64,000 nt of DNA from DASQHW01 sp038209365 (GCA_038209365.1 JBBQXS010000001.1:124001-188000); one strand, 5' to 3'. Shown: positions 16,173-24,625, counted from the first letter of the stretch. A program made the numbers and translations. Notes: generated from the sequence alone by a model not told the origin.

Positions 16173-16948
16173 TCGGGTGCGAGCAGCCGCGCGACCGTGA
16201 GAAATCCGGTATGAGCGACCATGCGGTGGTCGGGCCGAATCGACTGGCCCTCGACATGCCAACCCCGCTGCAGCACCTCGAGCGTCTCCACCATGCCGAA
16301 CGGCGCGGCCGCGATCTCCTCGCGCAACCGACCAACCTGCAAGATCGTCGGCAGGTACGCGCAGAGGATCCCGCCCGGACGCATCGCCTCCATTGCGTGC
16401 TTCACGACCCGCCAAGGCTCCGGCAGGTCCAGGATGACGCGATCGACATCCCGCGCGTCGATGCCCTCGTAGACGTCGCGCACCTGCACGTCGAGTGGCA
16501 CATCGTCGCCGAGGAACGCTTTGACGTTTCGGATCGCCCGCTGCGCGAAGTCGTCGCGGATCTCATAACCCGTCACGCTGCCGGTCGGCCCGATCGCGCG
16601 CAGCAGCGCGGTCGTGAGCGCGCCGGAACCGACTCCGGACTCGAGGATCCGGGCGCCGGGAAACACGTCGGCGAGGATGAGGATCGGCCCGATGTCCTTG
16701 GGATAGATGACCTGCGCGCCACGCGGCATCTCCAGCACGTACTCGGCGAGTGTCGGTCGTACGGCCGTGAGGCGGGCACCCCGCGTCGTGCGTACGGTCA
16801 ATCCCTCGGGCTCTCCGATGAGATCGTCGTGTCGCACGATTCCGGCGTGTGTATGGAACTCGCCGCCGGCCGCGAGCGTGATCAGATGGCGGCGCTTCCG
16901 GTTGTCGACGAGCAACACGCGGTCGCCCACGCCGAATATGCCGCTCAC
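16169..16948 (-). CDS. trmI: tRNA (adenine-N1)-methyltransferase TrmI (m1A58)
   Basis: 259-aa SAM-dependent tRNA methyltransferase forming m1A58 in the T-loop. Motif I is ILESGVGSGALTTALLRAIG. It is followed by GYEIRDDFAQRAIRN (SAM ribose binding), DRVILDLPEPW (catalytic motif IV region with Asp and PEPW) and the C-terminal ERLQRGWHVEG-like block (VLQRGWHVEGQSIRPDHRMVAHTGFL). The GTG start overlaps the ttuA stop (GTGA). Together with the TtuA-like gene, which modifies position 54 of the same T-loop, it forms a tRNA thermostability/folding module. Confidence 0.92.
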   Translation of the reverse strand: MSGIFGVGDRVLLVDNRKRRHLITLAAGGEFHTHAGIVRHDDLIGEPEGLTVRTTRGARLTAVRPTLAEYVLEMPRGAQVIYPKDIGPILILADVFPGARILESGVGSGALTTALLRAIGPTGSVTGYEIRDDFAQRAIRNVKAFLGDDVPLDVQVRDVYEGIDARDVDRVILDLPEPWRVVKHAMEAMRPGGILCAYLPTILQVGRLREEIAAAPFGMVETLEVLQRGWHVEGQSIRPDHRMVAHTGFLTVARLLAPE

Positions 16949-17904
16949 GGCGCGTTCCGGAGCGGAATCGGTTCTCCCACGGCCCGGGCGCGCAGCCGGC
17001 AGAACGCACAGATCGCGTCGCTTCCTCGCCCGGCGGCGTGCTTCTCACCCGGGGTCGGTGCGCCGCACACGGCACACGGGGAGAGCCCGTGGCGCTCTTC
17101 GGCCGCATCGGCGGCGAACCGGGCGTGGGCCCGATCGAAGAACCCGGCGACGAACGCGCCCTTCGATCCCGGCGAGCGCTCTTCGATCGCGTTGAGCGCC
17201 TCCTTGTAACCGAGGTGCCGGTTGCCCGCCGCCATCGGGCATTCCTCGACGATGTAGTCGATGCCGTGCAGGACGCAGTACGCGGCGAGCTCGCGTTCGC
17301 CGAGCCGGACCAGGGGCTTCACCTTGCGCGCGAAGCCGGGCGCCTGCGGCAGCACGGGATACTGGCGCCCGAGGTAGCCGGCCTCCCATCGCAGCACGTT
17401 GCCGAAGAGGACCGCCGCCTCGTCGTCGAGGTTGTGGCCGGTCGCCAGCACGTCGTAACCGTGATCGATCGCGGCCTGATTGAAGATGTGTCGCTTCGAG
17501 AGGCCGCACGCGGAGCACGGTGTCCGCTTGGCGGCACGCGACCCGTCGGGAACGTCGAAGCCGTGCGTCGCGCGTAGATCGACTTCGAGCAGCTTCCAGT
17601 CGTGCGCTTGTGCGAATGCGCGGGCGTGCTGTCCGGACGCGTCGGAATAGTCGCCGATGCCGAGACCGACGTACAGGCCGTCCGCCTCGTAGCCGAGCGT
17701 CTGGAGCAGATGCCACAAGCCGAGCGAGTCCTTGCCGCCGGACACCGCCACGAGGACGCGCTCGCCGTCGCCGATCATGTCGTACTCGTCGACGGCACGC
17801 CGCACCTGCTCGCCGCAGTGGTGAAAGAAGCAGTCGCGACAGAATCCGGCGTTGTGGCGCCGGAGCTCGATCACCGCCGGCTCGCGACACCGCCGGCATT
17901 TCAC
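16945..17904 (-). CDS. ttuA: tRNA 2-thiolation ATP pyrophosphatase, TtuA/CTU1 family
   Basis: 319 aa. The N-terminal zinc finger is Cys3-x2-Cys6 ... Cys22-x2-Cys25. The PP-loop SGGKDS (55-60) activates the tRNA base, Cys130/Cys133 (CSAC) and a later Cys in EECPMAAG are the catalytic/Fe-S cysteines, and a C-terminal zinc finger is CAVCG ... CAFC. This arrangement matches TtuA, which makes 2-thio-ribothymidine at tRNA position 54 using sulfur from a ubiquitin-like carrier. It lies 31 bases downstream of exactly such a carrier gene and overlaps trmI. Confidence 0.88.
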   Translation of the reverse strand: MKCRRCREPAVIELRRHNAGFCRDCFFHHCGEQVRRAVDEYDMIGDGERVLVAVSGGKDSLGLWHLLQTLGYEADGLYVGLGIGDYSDASGQHARAFAQAHDWKLLEVDLRATHGFDVPDGSRAAKRTPCSACGLSKRHIFNQAAIDHGYDVLATGHNLDDEAAVLFGNVLRWEAGYLGRQYPVLPQAPGFARKVKPLVRLGERELAAYCVLHGIDYIVEECPMAAGNRHLGYKEALNAIEERSPGSKGAFVAGFFDRAHARFAADAAEERHGLSPCAVCGAPTPGEKHAAGRGSDAICAFCRLRARAVGEPIPLRNAP

Positions 17905-17935
17905 TTGGTCGCACTCGCGTTCACCGCGTCATGCA

Positions 17936-18136
17936 TCATGCCGCACCGCCGGAGACGACGGGTCGGATCTCGATGACGTCGTCCTCGGTAAGACGCTCGT
18001 CGTGCGTCGCGAGCGTGTCGTTGCGGATCACGAGCACCGACTCGGCCACGACGTCGAGATCACGAAGCAGCTGGCCGACGTTGTTGGGGGCCGGCAGGTC
18101 GAGCTCTCGCTTGGGGTTGCGGAGTAGCACCTTCAT
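17936..18136 (-). CDS. MoaD/ThiS-like sulfur carrier (TtuB-like, 66 aa)
   Basis: Beta-grasp, ubiquitin-like sulfur carrier: MKVLLRNPKRELDLP...VIRNDTLATHDERLTEDDVIEIRPVVSGG. It lies directly upstream of ttuA, so it is most likely the sulfur donor for tRNA 2-thiolation. Oddly, the chain ends GG-AA rather than at the di-glycine that must be thiocarboxylated. The last two residues would have to be removed by a protease, as is known for some carriers. The start ATG is 4 bases after the predicted +1 of TATCCT at 18147-18152. Confidence 0.8.
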   Translation of the reverse strand: MKVLLRNPKRELDLPAPNNVGQLLRDLDVVAESVLVIRNDTLATHDERLTEDDVIEIRPVVSGGAA

Positions 18137-18146
18137 GGGCGCAGCC

Positions 18147-18152
18147 AGGATA
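18147..18152 (-). promoter_or_regulatory. -10 element (TATCCT) of the ttuB-like/ttuA/trmI/marP operon
   Basis: Predicted +1 at 18140, 4 bases before ATG 18136. All four genes downstream are close or overlapping, so one promoter may drive them. Confidence 0.5.
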
Positions 18153-18165
18153 GGCGGTACAAGTT

Positions 18166-18372
18166 TTACTTGACCCGTCGGCGGGCGATGATCTCGAAGG
18201 TGTCGCCGGGCTTGATCGCCGTGCGATACAGGACGTCTTCGTCATCACGTGCGAGGCGACGGAGGATACGGACACCGCCCGTCACGACACCGACGACCAG
18301 CCACCCGCGTGAGCCTGACATCCCGCGCCGGAGGCCGGTCCCCGTGAGGCGGCGCAGCAAGGCTTCGAACAT
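18166..18372 (-). CDS. Small hypothetical protein (68 aa)
   Basis: Not recognised. It has a basic N-terminus (FEALLRRLTGTGLRRGMSGSRG), one hydrophobic stretch WLVVGVVTGGVRILRRL, then an acidic-to-basic tail with EDVLYRTAIKPGDTFEIIARRR. The tail looks like a short beta-hairpin, and the whole is a single-pass or peripheral membrane protein. It lies 12 bases after the next upstream gene and is co-directional with two other small membrane proteins. Confidence 0.5.
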   Translation of the reverse strand: MFEALLRRLTGTGLRRGMSGSRGWLVVGVVTGGVRILRRLARDDEDVLYRTAIKPGDTFEIIARRRVK

Positions 18373-18384
18373 CGTGTCTCGCCC

Positions 18385-18618
18385 TCAGATCCGTTTGATC
18401 TCGAGGACCATCTGGCGCTTCCTGCCCTTGCGCTTCCCGAACCAGTACGCGACGACGATGGTGACGACCGCGACGCCGACGGCGACCGCAATCGCAGGCA
18501 CCTTGACCTCTTCCACGCGTTCGTCGACCTCGCCGCGGAGCTCGCGCAGCTTCGCCTCGATGTCCTCGCGGGTCACGTTCGCGGGTGGCTTCTCGAGCGT
18601 CTTCGAGCGCTTGCTCAT
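18385..18618 (-). CDS. Small single-pass membrane protein (77 aa)
   Basis: Read from ATG 18618 with AGGAG 5 bases upstream. A charged N-terminal helix (NVTREDIEAKLRELRGEVDERVEEVKVP) is followed by one membrane helix (AIAVAVGVAVVTIVVAYWF) and a Lys/Arg-rich end (GKRKGRKRQM). The plan resembles DUF3618-like actinobacterial proteins (charged helix plus membrane anchor), which often accompany holin-X-type proteins; that likeness is by architecture only. The start overlaps the upstream stop (ATGA). Confidence 0.6.
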   Translation of the reverse strand: MSKRSKTLEKPPANVTREDIEAKLRELRGEVDERVEEVKVPAIAVAVGVAVVTIVVAYWFGKRKGRKRQMVLEIKRI

Positions 18619-18938
18619 GTCTTTCTCCTGCCGCTCGTCTTGCGTCTGCCGCGCGCCATCCATGCCAGGCCGGCGATCACGAATGAGCCGAGCACGACGA
18701 TCGCGTAGGGCACCCAAGACCAGTTCCCGGTGAGGTGCGGGTGCGTCTCCTCCTGAAGCGCGCGCAGGGCGCCGATGGCAAGGAACACGACCCCCGTTCC
18801 CAACAGGAGCGAGCCGGCGATGCCGTATGCGACGTAGCGCGCGAGGCCCTTCAGGGGCTCGACGGTCTCTTGCTTCGCGTACTCGACGACGAGCTCTCGA
18901 AGCTCGCGGATCGTCTGCTGCGGATTTTCGGACAACAC
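18615..18938 (-). CDS. Actinobacterial holin-X/phage-holin-superfamily-like membrane protein (107 aa)
   Basis: Read from GTG 18938. The N-terminal amphipathic helix (NPQQTIRELRELVVEYAKQETVEPLKGL) precedes two membrane helices (YGIAGSLLLGTGVVFLAIGALRAL and WVPYAIVVLGSFVIAGLAWMA) and a basic tail. This is the layout of the chromosomal Holin-X/DUF1469 proteins that are common in actinobacteria. No endolysin or phage gene is nearby, so a housekeeping envelope role is more likely than lysis. Translationally coupled to the 77-aa gene. Confidence 0.6.
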   Translation of the reverse strand: MLSENPQQTIRELRELVVEYAKQETVEPLKGLARYVAYGIAGSLLLGTGVVFLAIGALRALQEETHPHLTGNWSWVPYAIVVLGSFVIAGLAWMARGRRKTSGRRKT

Positions 18939-19080
18939 CCACCCCTTCGGGAACCGGCGGAGGAGTCTCGCCGTGCGTCCTACCCCGGTGCAAGAGGAAG
19001 ACGACAGCGCAGCGACCGGAGGGGAGCGGAGCGTGGAGTCGACCCGTAAGAGGTGCGTGGGCATCCGGTTGGCGGGGGCA

Positions 19081-20427
19081 TCACGGTGGCGGCACGAGCT
19101 CCGCGGTGTTGGCGGAATCCGGATATCGGGCGACCGCATGCGCGATGTCGTCCTGCAGCTGCCCGCCGGCCGCGGTCGAGAAGTTGCCGTTCGCGACGAA
19201 GGCGAACCACGGGCGCGGCCCGGCATCGATGGTGCCGGACAGGCTCACGACGCCGTTGATCGACCCCGTCTTGGCCCTGAGCACGCCGCTGAGGGGATCG
19301 CCGAGAAAGCGCAGCGCCAAGGTCCCGGTTCGGCCCGCGACGGGGAGACCGCGATCCATGGCCGCGAACTTCGCTCGATCCGTCAATGCGAGGACGCGCA
19401 GCAGCGCGTCGCAGGTGACTCGGTCGTCGGGCGCGAGCCCGGATCCATCGTGCAGTGTCACTCCGGCCGCGGGCACACCGAGCGATGTGAGCGCGCCGAC
19501 GACGGCGCTCGTCCCGGCGGTGGTGGTCCCGGTCTTCGAGGTCGCGACGCCGAGCTCGCGTGTCACGATCTCGGCCGTGTAGTTGTTGCTCGTGGTGAGC
19601 ATCTCCTCGACGATGGCGGAGAGCGGCGGTGAATCGACATGCGCGATCTCCTGCGCGTTCGCCGGTGCGATCGCGTGACTCGGTGCGCCCGCGATCGTCA
19701 CGCCGTGAGCGCGCATGAGCTCTTGGAAGCGCGTGCCCGTGAGCAGCGCCGGATCACTCGCCGGCGTGCGGAGGATCGGGTTGACGAAGCCACCGTCGAC
19801 GGAGAGTGCGCCGAGCGGGCCGACGTCGCCGTCGGTCACGTAGTTCCGCTTCCAGTCCGCCACGACGCGAGCCGAATCGAATCGCGAGTCGTCGACGAGC
19901 AACGATCCTGTGATCCGTTGACCGCTCGCGACGACGGCGCGCGCCAGATCGTCGAGCTGCGTGACCGCTCCGGGCCGCGCAATGCCGCTCGAGAGCATCG
20001 GGTCACCGCCCCCCACGAGCACCAGGTTGCCGTCGGTGTCGAGCACCGCGCGCGTCGTGAACCGGTAGTCGGGACCGAGGATGTCGAGTGCCGCGGCGGC
20101 GGTGAGCAGCTTGGCGTTCGATGCAGGAACGAGTGGAGTATCGGCGTTGACGCGGGCGAGCGCGCCTGACGCGTCGTCGACCGCGACGCATGCGTCGAAC
20201 GGCGTTGCGATCGCGCTGAGCGCCTGTTGGAGGCGCGCGCGTCCGAGCGCCGCGACGAAGAGCTGCGGCACGCGCCGCGGCGACAACAGTGGTGTGCGTG
20301 CGGGCGCGTCCACCGGCGTCGCAGCGGCCCGTTCGCCGGTCGGGCGCGCGACCAACACCAGCGCGAGCGCGCCCGCTGCGCACAACAGGGCCATGAGCCG
20401 CAGCACGGTGCGGCCACGGCGATTCAA
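19081..20427 (-). CDS. dacB: D-alanyl-D-alanine carboxypeptidase/endopeptidase (PBP4 type, peptidase S13)
   Basis: Peptidoglycan-trimming enzyme. From TTG 20427 it is 448 aa with an N-terminal membrane/signal helix (LMALLCAAGALALVLVA). Active-site motifs: SxxK in PASNAKLL (Ser103, Lys106), SxN in TTSNNYTAEI, and KTG in LRAKTGSINGV. The insertion between SxxK and SxN (GGGDPMLSS, GSLLVDDSRFDS, RFQELMRAHGV) is typical of the S13 class. The start is uncertain: GTG 20406 and ATG 20394 are alternatives. TTG 20427 lies 3 bases after the acyl-CoA synthetase stop. Confidence 0.88.
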   Translation of the reverse strand: MNRRGRTVLRLMALLCAAGALALVLVARPTGERAAATPVDAPARTPLLSPRRVPQLFVAALGRARLQQALSAIATPFDACVAVDDASGALARVNADTPLVPASNAKLLTAAAALDILGPDYRFTTRAVLDTDGNLVLVGGGDPMLSSGIARPGAVTQLDDLARAVVASGQRITGSLLVDDSRFDSARVVADWKRNYVTDGDVGPLGALSVDGGFVNPILRTPASDPALLTGTRFQELMRAHGVTIAGAPSHAIAPANAQEIAHVDSPPLSAIVEEMLTTSNNYTAEIVTRELGVATSKTGTTTAGTSAVVGALTSLGVPAAGVTLHDGSGLAPDDRVTCDALLRVLALTDRAKFAAMDRGLPVAGRTGTLALRFLGDPLSGVLRAKTGSINGVVSLSGTIDAGPRPWFAFVANGNFSTAAGGQLQDDIAHAVARYPDSANTAELVPPP

Positions 20428-20429
20428 CC

Positions 20430-22574
20430 TCAGCGCACGCCCCTCGTCTGACGGAAGCGCGCGTCGCGCCACATATGGGCAAGTGCGGTGACGGCGCGAT
20501 TCGCGCTGGCGTAACACAGCCGTCCGGTCACACGCACCGTCGCGGGGCCGGCATTGTCGGGCGAGGCGGTCGCGAGCTCGCTGGCGGTCAGGATCGGCTT
20601 GCCGGTCGCGTCGGAGATATCCGCGGCGGCTTGCGCGAACCGTGCGTCTTGTCGTTCGTGGTAGGCGACGATCCGCTCCAGGCCGTGGTCCGGGTAGAAC
20701 GGGCCGTCGCGCATCAGACGCGCCTGGTTCGACTGGATACCGAGCCCGAGGTACACGATCGCGTCGACGTCGGGATGCCGCGCCACGATCTCCATCACCT
20801 CGGGGATGGTGTCGCGCGTCTCACCGCCTGCGAAGTCGATGGGATTGTTGCGACTCCACCGTGGTGGGAGGTGCTCGTCGATCGCCTCGCGCAAGTCGTC
20901 GGGAAGGGCGACGAGCTCGAGCGTGCCGGAGCGTGCGATGGCATCGGCGGTCACCACGCCCCACCCGCCCGCAGTGGTGAGCACCGCCGTCCGCGGCCCC
21001 TTCGGGAGCGGTTGGGTTGCGAACGTCGCCGCCGCCTCGAACGCCTCCTCGACCGTCTCGGCGCGCGTGATGCCCGCCTGACGGCACATCCCGTCGAACA
21101 TGCGGTCGTCGGAGGCGAGGCTGCCGGTATGGCTTGCCGCCGCGCGCTGGCCGACGGAGGTCGTACCGCCCTTGACCAGCACGACCGGCTTGCGACGGAC
21201 GACGTCGACGAGCCGCTCGAACAGCACGCGTCCGTCGGCGACGCCTTCGAGGTAGGCGAGGCTGACCGCGGATGCGTCATCGTCGGCATACCAGTCGAGA
21301 TAGTCGGCGACGTCGACCGCGGCGGCGTTGCCGGCGCTCACGGCGCGGCTCACTCCGACGCCGGTTTGCACGGCCCAGTTCTGGAACGACGAGACGAAGT
21401 TGCCCGACTGGCTCGCGATCGCGATCCGCCCGGGCGGCGGGTACGGCGCAACGATCTGCGCGCACAAATGCGCGGGCGTGGACACGACGCCCTGGCCGTT
21501 CGGCCCCGCGAGCAGGATGCCGAGCTCGGCGGCGAGGTCCACCAGCTGCGCTTCGGCCCGTCGCCCCTCCTCGCCCGCTTCGCCGTAGCCGGCGCTCGTG
21601 AGGAACGCGGCGCGCACACCGCGTTTCGCGCACGCACGCAGCAACTCGACGTTCGCCGATGCGGGTGTGCAGACGAAGACGAGATCCCACGGTCCGTCGG
21701 GGAGGTCGTCGATCGAGCGAACGGTGTCGACACCGAGCACCGAGGTGCCTTCGAGGTTCGTTGCCCCGACCTTGCCCCGGTAGCCCGCGGCCAGGATGTT
21801 GTGCAAGGCGACGAACCCGAATTTGCCCGGGTGCGCCGATGCGCCCGCCACGATGACGCCACGGGGCTCGAACAGCGCGCCGAATGCGTCGCCGGTGGGC
21901 CGCGCACGGGTCTGCGCCGGCGGCGCAGGATGCTCGTCGAGCTCGACCAGCGCGTCCACGGCGACCGGCACCCCGTCCACGACGATGAGCGGATTGACGT
22001 CGACCGAGCTGATGTCCGGTCGCTCCTCGGCGAGGCGCGAGAGGCCGAGCAACACGGCGCGCAGAGCAGCGCGGTCCACCGGGGGTTCGCCGCGGAAGGG
22101 GCCGAGCAGCTTCTGGGTGGCGAGCTCGTCGATCAGGTCGTCGGCATCGAGATCGTTGAGCGGCACGAGGCGGAACGCAACATCTTGGAGCGCTTCGGCG
22201 AGCACCCCGCCGACGCCGAGCATCACCGACGCGCCGAACTGGGGGTCGCGCACCAGACCCGCGATGAGCTCGCGGCCACCGCGGACCATCGGCGCCACGA
22301 GCACCTCGACCGCGCCGTCTTCCGGACGCGCCGCGCCGAGCAGCTCCGCCGCCGCCTCGCGCACCCCCTCGCCGTCGCGCAGCCCGAGCCGCACCAGCCC
22401 GCGTTCGGTCTTGTGCGCGATCGCGTCGCCGCACAGCTTGATCACGACCGGATAGCCGATGGTGTCCGCGGCGCGGACTGCCGCGTCGGCGGACGCCGCC
22501 GTCCGCTCGTCGAGCACGGGCACGCCAAACCGGGCGACCAGCTCCTTCGACGCGGCTTCGGACAGGGTCGACAA
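20430..22574 (-). CDS. Acyl-CoA synthetase (NDP-forming), permuted ATP-grasp/CoA-binding order
   Basis: 714-aa ADP-forming acetate/acyl-CoA ligase. Residues 1-215 form the ATP-grasp unit (PVVIKLCGDAIAHKTERGLV, ELIAGLVRDPQFGASVMLGVGG, DVNPLIV). Residues about 228-360 form the CoA-binding Rossmann domain (VIVAGASAHPGKFGF), and the remainder is succinyl-CoA-synthetase-like with ASQSGN and the likely phospho-His in ASHTGSLA. Most bacterial homologues have the CoA-binding half first, so this is the reversed arrangement. The TTG start at 22574 is 2 bases after the predicted leaderless +1. Confidence 0.88.
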   Translation of the reverse strand: MSTLSEAASKELVARFGVPVLDERTAASADAAVRAADTIGYPVVIKLCGDAIAHKTERGLVRLGLRDGEGVREAAAELLGAARPEDGAVEVLVAPMVRGGRELIAGLVRDPQFGASVMLGVGGVLAEALQDVAFRLVPLNDLDADDLIDELATQKLLGPFRGEPPVDRAALRAVLLGLSRLAEERPDISSVDVNPLIVVDGVPVAVDALVELDEHPAPPAQTRARPTGDAFGALFEPRGVIVAGASAHPGKFGFVALHNILAAGYRGKVGATNLEGTSVLGVDTVRSIDDLPDGPWDLVFVCTPASANVELLRACAKRGVRAAFLTSAGYGEAGEEGRRAEAQLVDLAAELGILLAGPNGQGVVSTPAHLCAQIVAPYPPPGRIAIASQSGNFVSSFQNWAVQTGVGVSRAVSAGNAAAVDVADYLDWYADDDASAVSLAYLEGVADGRVLFERLVDVVRRKPVVLVKGGTTSVGQRAAASHTGSLASDDRMFDGMCRQAGITRAETVEEAFEAAATFATQPLPKGPRTAVLTTAGGWGVVTADAIARSGTLELVALPDDLREAIDEHLPPRWSRNNPIDFAGGETRDTIPEVMEIVARHPDVDAIVYLGLGIQSNQARLMRDGPFYPDHGLERIVAYHERQDARFAQAAADISDATGKPILTASELATASPDNAGPATVRVTGRLCYASANRAVTALAHMWRDARFRQTRGVR

Positions 22575-22582
22575 GATCGACG

Positions 22583-22588
22583 AGGCTA
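22583..22588 (-). promoter_or_regulatory. -10 element (TAGCCT) of the NDP-forming acyl-CoA synthetase
   Basis: Predicted +1 at 22576, two bases before the TTG at 22574. It lies in the 21-base gap after the VOC gene. Confidence 0.5.
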
Positions 22589-22595
22589 GCTGTGG

Positions 22596-23033
22596 TCAAT
22601 CACCGAACTTCGTAACCGCACCGCGCTCGTCGAACTCGACGCCGTCGGCAAACGCGATCTCCCAACGGTTGCCCTCCGGATCGGCCACGTACCCGGCGCG
22701 CGGCCCGTACTCGCGGTCGACCGGTGCGGCGAGTGGGGTCGCGCCGGCCGCGACCCAGGCGGCCCACGCGCCGTCGACCTCGTCGCGGGTGGCCACGTTG
22801 CAGGCCAGCGTCACCCCTGACCACTCGCCGTTGGCCTGCATGCCCGGTGCGGCCTCTGCGGTGAGCAGCTCGAGTGGATAGATCGCGAGCACCACCCCGC
22901 CGACGAGGAACGAGACGAAATCGTCGACATCGATGCCCGGGGCCCAGCCGAGTCCCAGGTAGAACGCGCGTTGGCGCGCGAAGTCGCGTGCGCCCAATGT
23001 CACCAATGACAAGCGGGCCGGAACCCCGCTCAT
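22596..23033 (-). CDS. VOC (glyoxalase/bleomycin resistance) family protein
   Basis: 145 aa, from ATG 23033. Two beta-alpha-beta-beta-beta repeats: LSLVTLGARDFARQRAFYLGLGW and GVTLACNVATRDEVDGAWAAWVAAG, with DREYGPRAGYVADPEGNRWEIAFAD at the end, the hallmark of VOC C-terminal metal-binding modules. The Glu of NRWEIAF is a likely metal ligand, and other ligands are not obvious, so it could be a dioxygenase, a lyase or a non-catalytic binder. The ATG overlaps the acyl-CoA ligase stop by 4 bases. Confidence 0.85.
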   Translation of the reverse strand: MSGVPARLSLVTLGARDFARQRAFYLGLGWAPGIDVDDFVSFLVGGVVLAIYPLELLTAEAAPGMQANGEWSGVTLACNVATRDEVDGAWAAWVAAGATPLAAPVDREYGPRAGYVADPEGNRWEIAFADGVEFDERGAVTKFGD

Positions 23034-24595
23034 ACCGCCGACGTACGTCCCTGCCAGTAGGCGTCGCGCAGGACGCGCTTCAGCAACTTGCCCGAGTCGG
23101 TACGCGGCAGCTCGTCGCGTATCTCGTACTCCCGCGGGTGCTTGTAACGCGCGAGCCGAGGCTCGGTGAAGGCGCGTAGCTCGTCGAGGTCGATCGTCTG
23201 TCCCGGCTTCGGCTGCACGATCGCGTGGACGCGCTCGCCCCACTCGTCGTCGGGTATGCCGAAGACCGCGGCGTCGAGCACCTGCGGGTGCGCGTACAGG
23301 ACGGCTTCGATCTCGGCGGGATAGATGTTCACCCCGCCCGAGATGATCATGTCGCGCTTGCGGTCGCAGATGTACACGAAACCGTCTTCGTCGGTGTACG
23401 CGACATCACCGACGGACTTCCACTCGTCGTTGTCCAGCTCCGAGAGCTTCTCCGCCGTGCGGTGATAGCCGTCCATTGCGAGGGTCGTCCGGATGAATAG
23501 CTCCCCGGGCTCGCCGGTCGTCGCGAAGGTTCCGTCCTCCTTGACGATACGGAGCTCGATACCGCCGTACGGCTTTCCGCAGGAGCCGGGCTTGCGCAGT
23601 TGATCCGCGGGCTTCATCACGGTGTCGACGCCGAGCTCGGTGGAGCCGTACACCTCGTACAGGAACCAGTCCCCGAGCTTCTCGAAGATCTCCTGCTTCA
23701 ACGCATAGGGCACGGGTGCTGCGTTCGCGATCAAGCAGACCATCGACGAAAGGTCGGCGTGCGCGAGCACGTCGTCGGGGAGCGACACGATGCGCTTCAA
23801 CTGTGTGGGCGCGGAGAACGAGTTCGTGACGCGATGCTCCTTCACGAGCTCGAGCCAGCGCGCGGCATCGAACTTGCGCAACACGACGATCGGCGCGCCG
23901 ACCGTGTGCGACAGCGACGCGAAGGCAAGGGGCCCGGAGTGGTACAGCGGGCCGGTCGTGAGGTGGACGGAGTTCTCGTGCAGCAGGTTGAGCTCGGCGA
24001 GCAGCGTGAACACGAGGTTGCGGTCCGTGCTCGTTCGCAGCGCGCCTTTCGGCTTGCCCGTGGTGCCCGAGGTGTAGATCATCGCGGCGCCGGCCTCGCT
24101 GCTGACCGGGACGGCCGGTTCCGAGACGGGCTGCTGCGCGCAGACGTCGTCCCAGTGCGCGAAGCCCGAGCCCGGCGGCACGTCGCCTCCGTAGACGATC
24201 ACCGCCCGTACCTTGGGAAGGTGGTCGCGCACCGATGCGATCATCGGTGCCTCCTCGGCGTCGACGACGACGATCGTCGCGTCCGAGTTGTCGATGACGT
24301 ATTGCATCTCCTCGGCGGCGAAGCGATACGACAGAGGCACCGCAACGAGGTTGCACTTGCGCGCCGCGTGGATGGTCGTGAGCACCTCGAGCGAATTCGG
24401 CCCGCACCACACAAGTCGTTCGTCGGGACGCGCGCCGGCAGCCAACAGACCGTGCGCAAGCCGGTTCACTTGCTCGTTGAGCTCGCCGAAGGTGGTGCTC
24501 GACGGCGCGCCTCCTCCGCTCGCGTCGACCAGGACAGCGAGCCGCTCGGGCGCGTTCAGCGCGTGCACAGCGAGGACATCCAACGGTTCGTTCAC
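23030..24595 (-). CDS. AMP-forming acyl-CoA synthetase (ANL superfamily)
   Basis: 521 aa from GTG 24595. It activates a carboxylic acid as acyl-AMP and then forms the CoA thioester. P-loop-like motif MIYTSGTTGKPKGALRT (about 180-196), A5 motif YEVYGSTELG, A7 motif SVGDVAYTDEDGFVYICDRKRDMIISGGVNIYPAEIE, and the A10 lysine region PRTDSGKLLKR. The substrate is unknown; the motif spacing fits medium/long-chain or aryl acids. The VOC gene is translationally coupled. It is divergent from the GH84 gene with interlocked promoters. Confidence 0.92.
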   Translation of the reverse strand: MNEPLDVLAVHALNAPERLAVLVDASGGGAPSSTTFGELNEQVNRLAHGLLAAGARPDERLVWCGPNSLEVLTTIHAARKCNLVAVPLSYRFAAEEMQYVIDNSDATIVVVDAEEAPMIASVRDHLPKVRAVIVYGGDVPPGSGFAHWDDVCAQQPVSEPAVPVSSEAGAAMIYTSGTTGKPKGALRTSTDRNLVFTLLAELNLLHENSVHLTTGPLYHSGPLAFASLSHTVGAPIVVLRKFDAARWLELVKEHRVTNSFSAPTQLKRIVSLPDDVLAHADLSSMVCLIANAAPVPYALKQEIFEKLGDWFLYEVYGSTELGVDTVMKPADQLRKPGSCGKPYGGIELRIVKEDGTFATTGEPGELFIRTTLAMDGYHRTAEKLSELDNDEWKSVGDVAYTDEDGFVYICDRKRDMIISGGVNIYPAEIEAVLYAHPQVLDAAVFGIPDDEWGERVHAIVQPKPGQTIDLDELRAFTEPRLARYKHPREYEIRDELPRTDSGKLLKRVLRDAYWQGRTSAV

Positions 24596-24602
24596 GGCGA
24601 GG

Positions 24603-24625
24603 AGCGTAGGCGGCACCACTACGCT
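24603..24625. promoter_or_regulatory. Divergent leaderless promoters whose -10 boxes form an inverted repeat
   Basis: AGCGTAG (24603-24609) and CTACGCT (24619-24625) are perfect inverted repeats with a 9-base spacer. On each strand the TACGCT is a -10: minus +1 at 24596 (GTG 24595), plus +1 at 24632 (GTG 24633). The two starts are 37 bases apart, so the polymerases should exclude each other. Confidence 0.6.

Noticed and set aside
18385..18938. Holin-like protein as a sign of a prophage
   Set aside because: No endolysin, integrase, portal, tail or att-like repeat is nearby. Chromosomal Holin-X-like proteins are common in actinobacteria.
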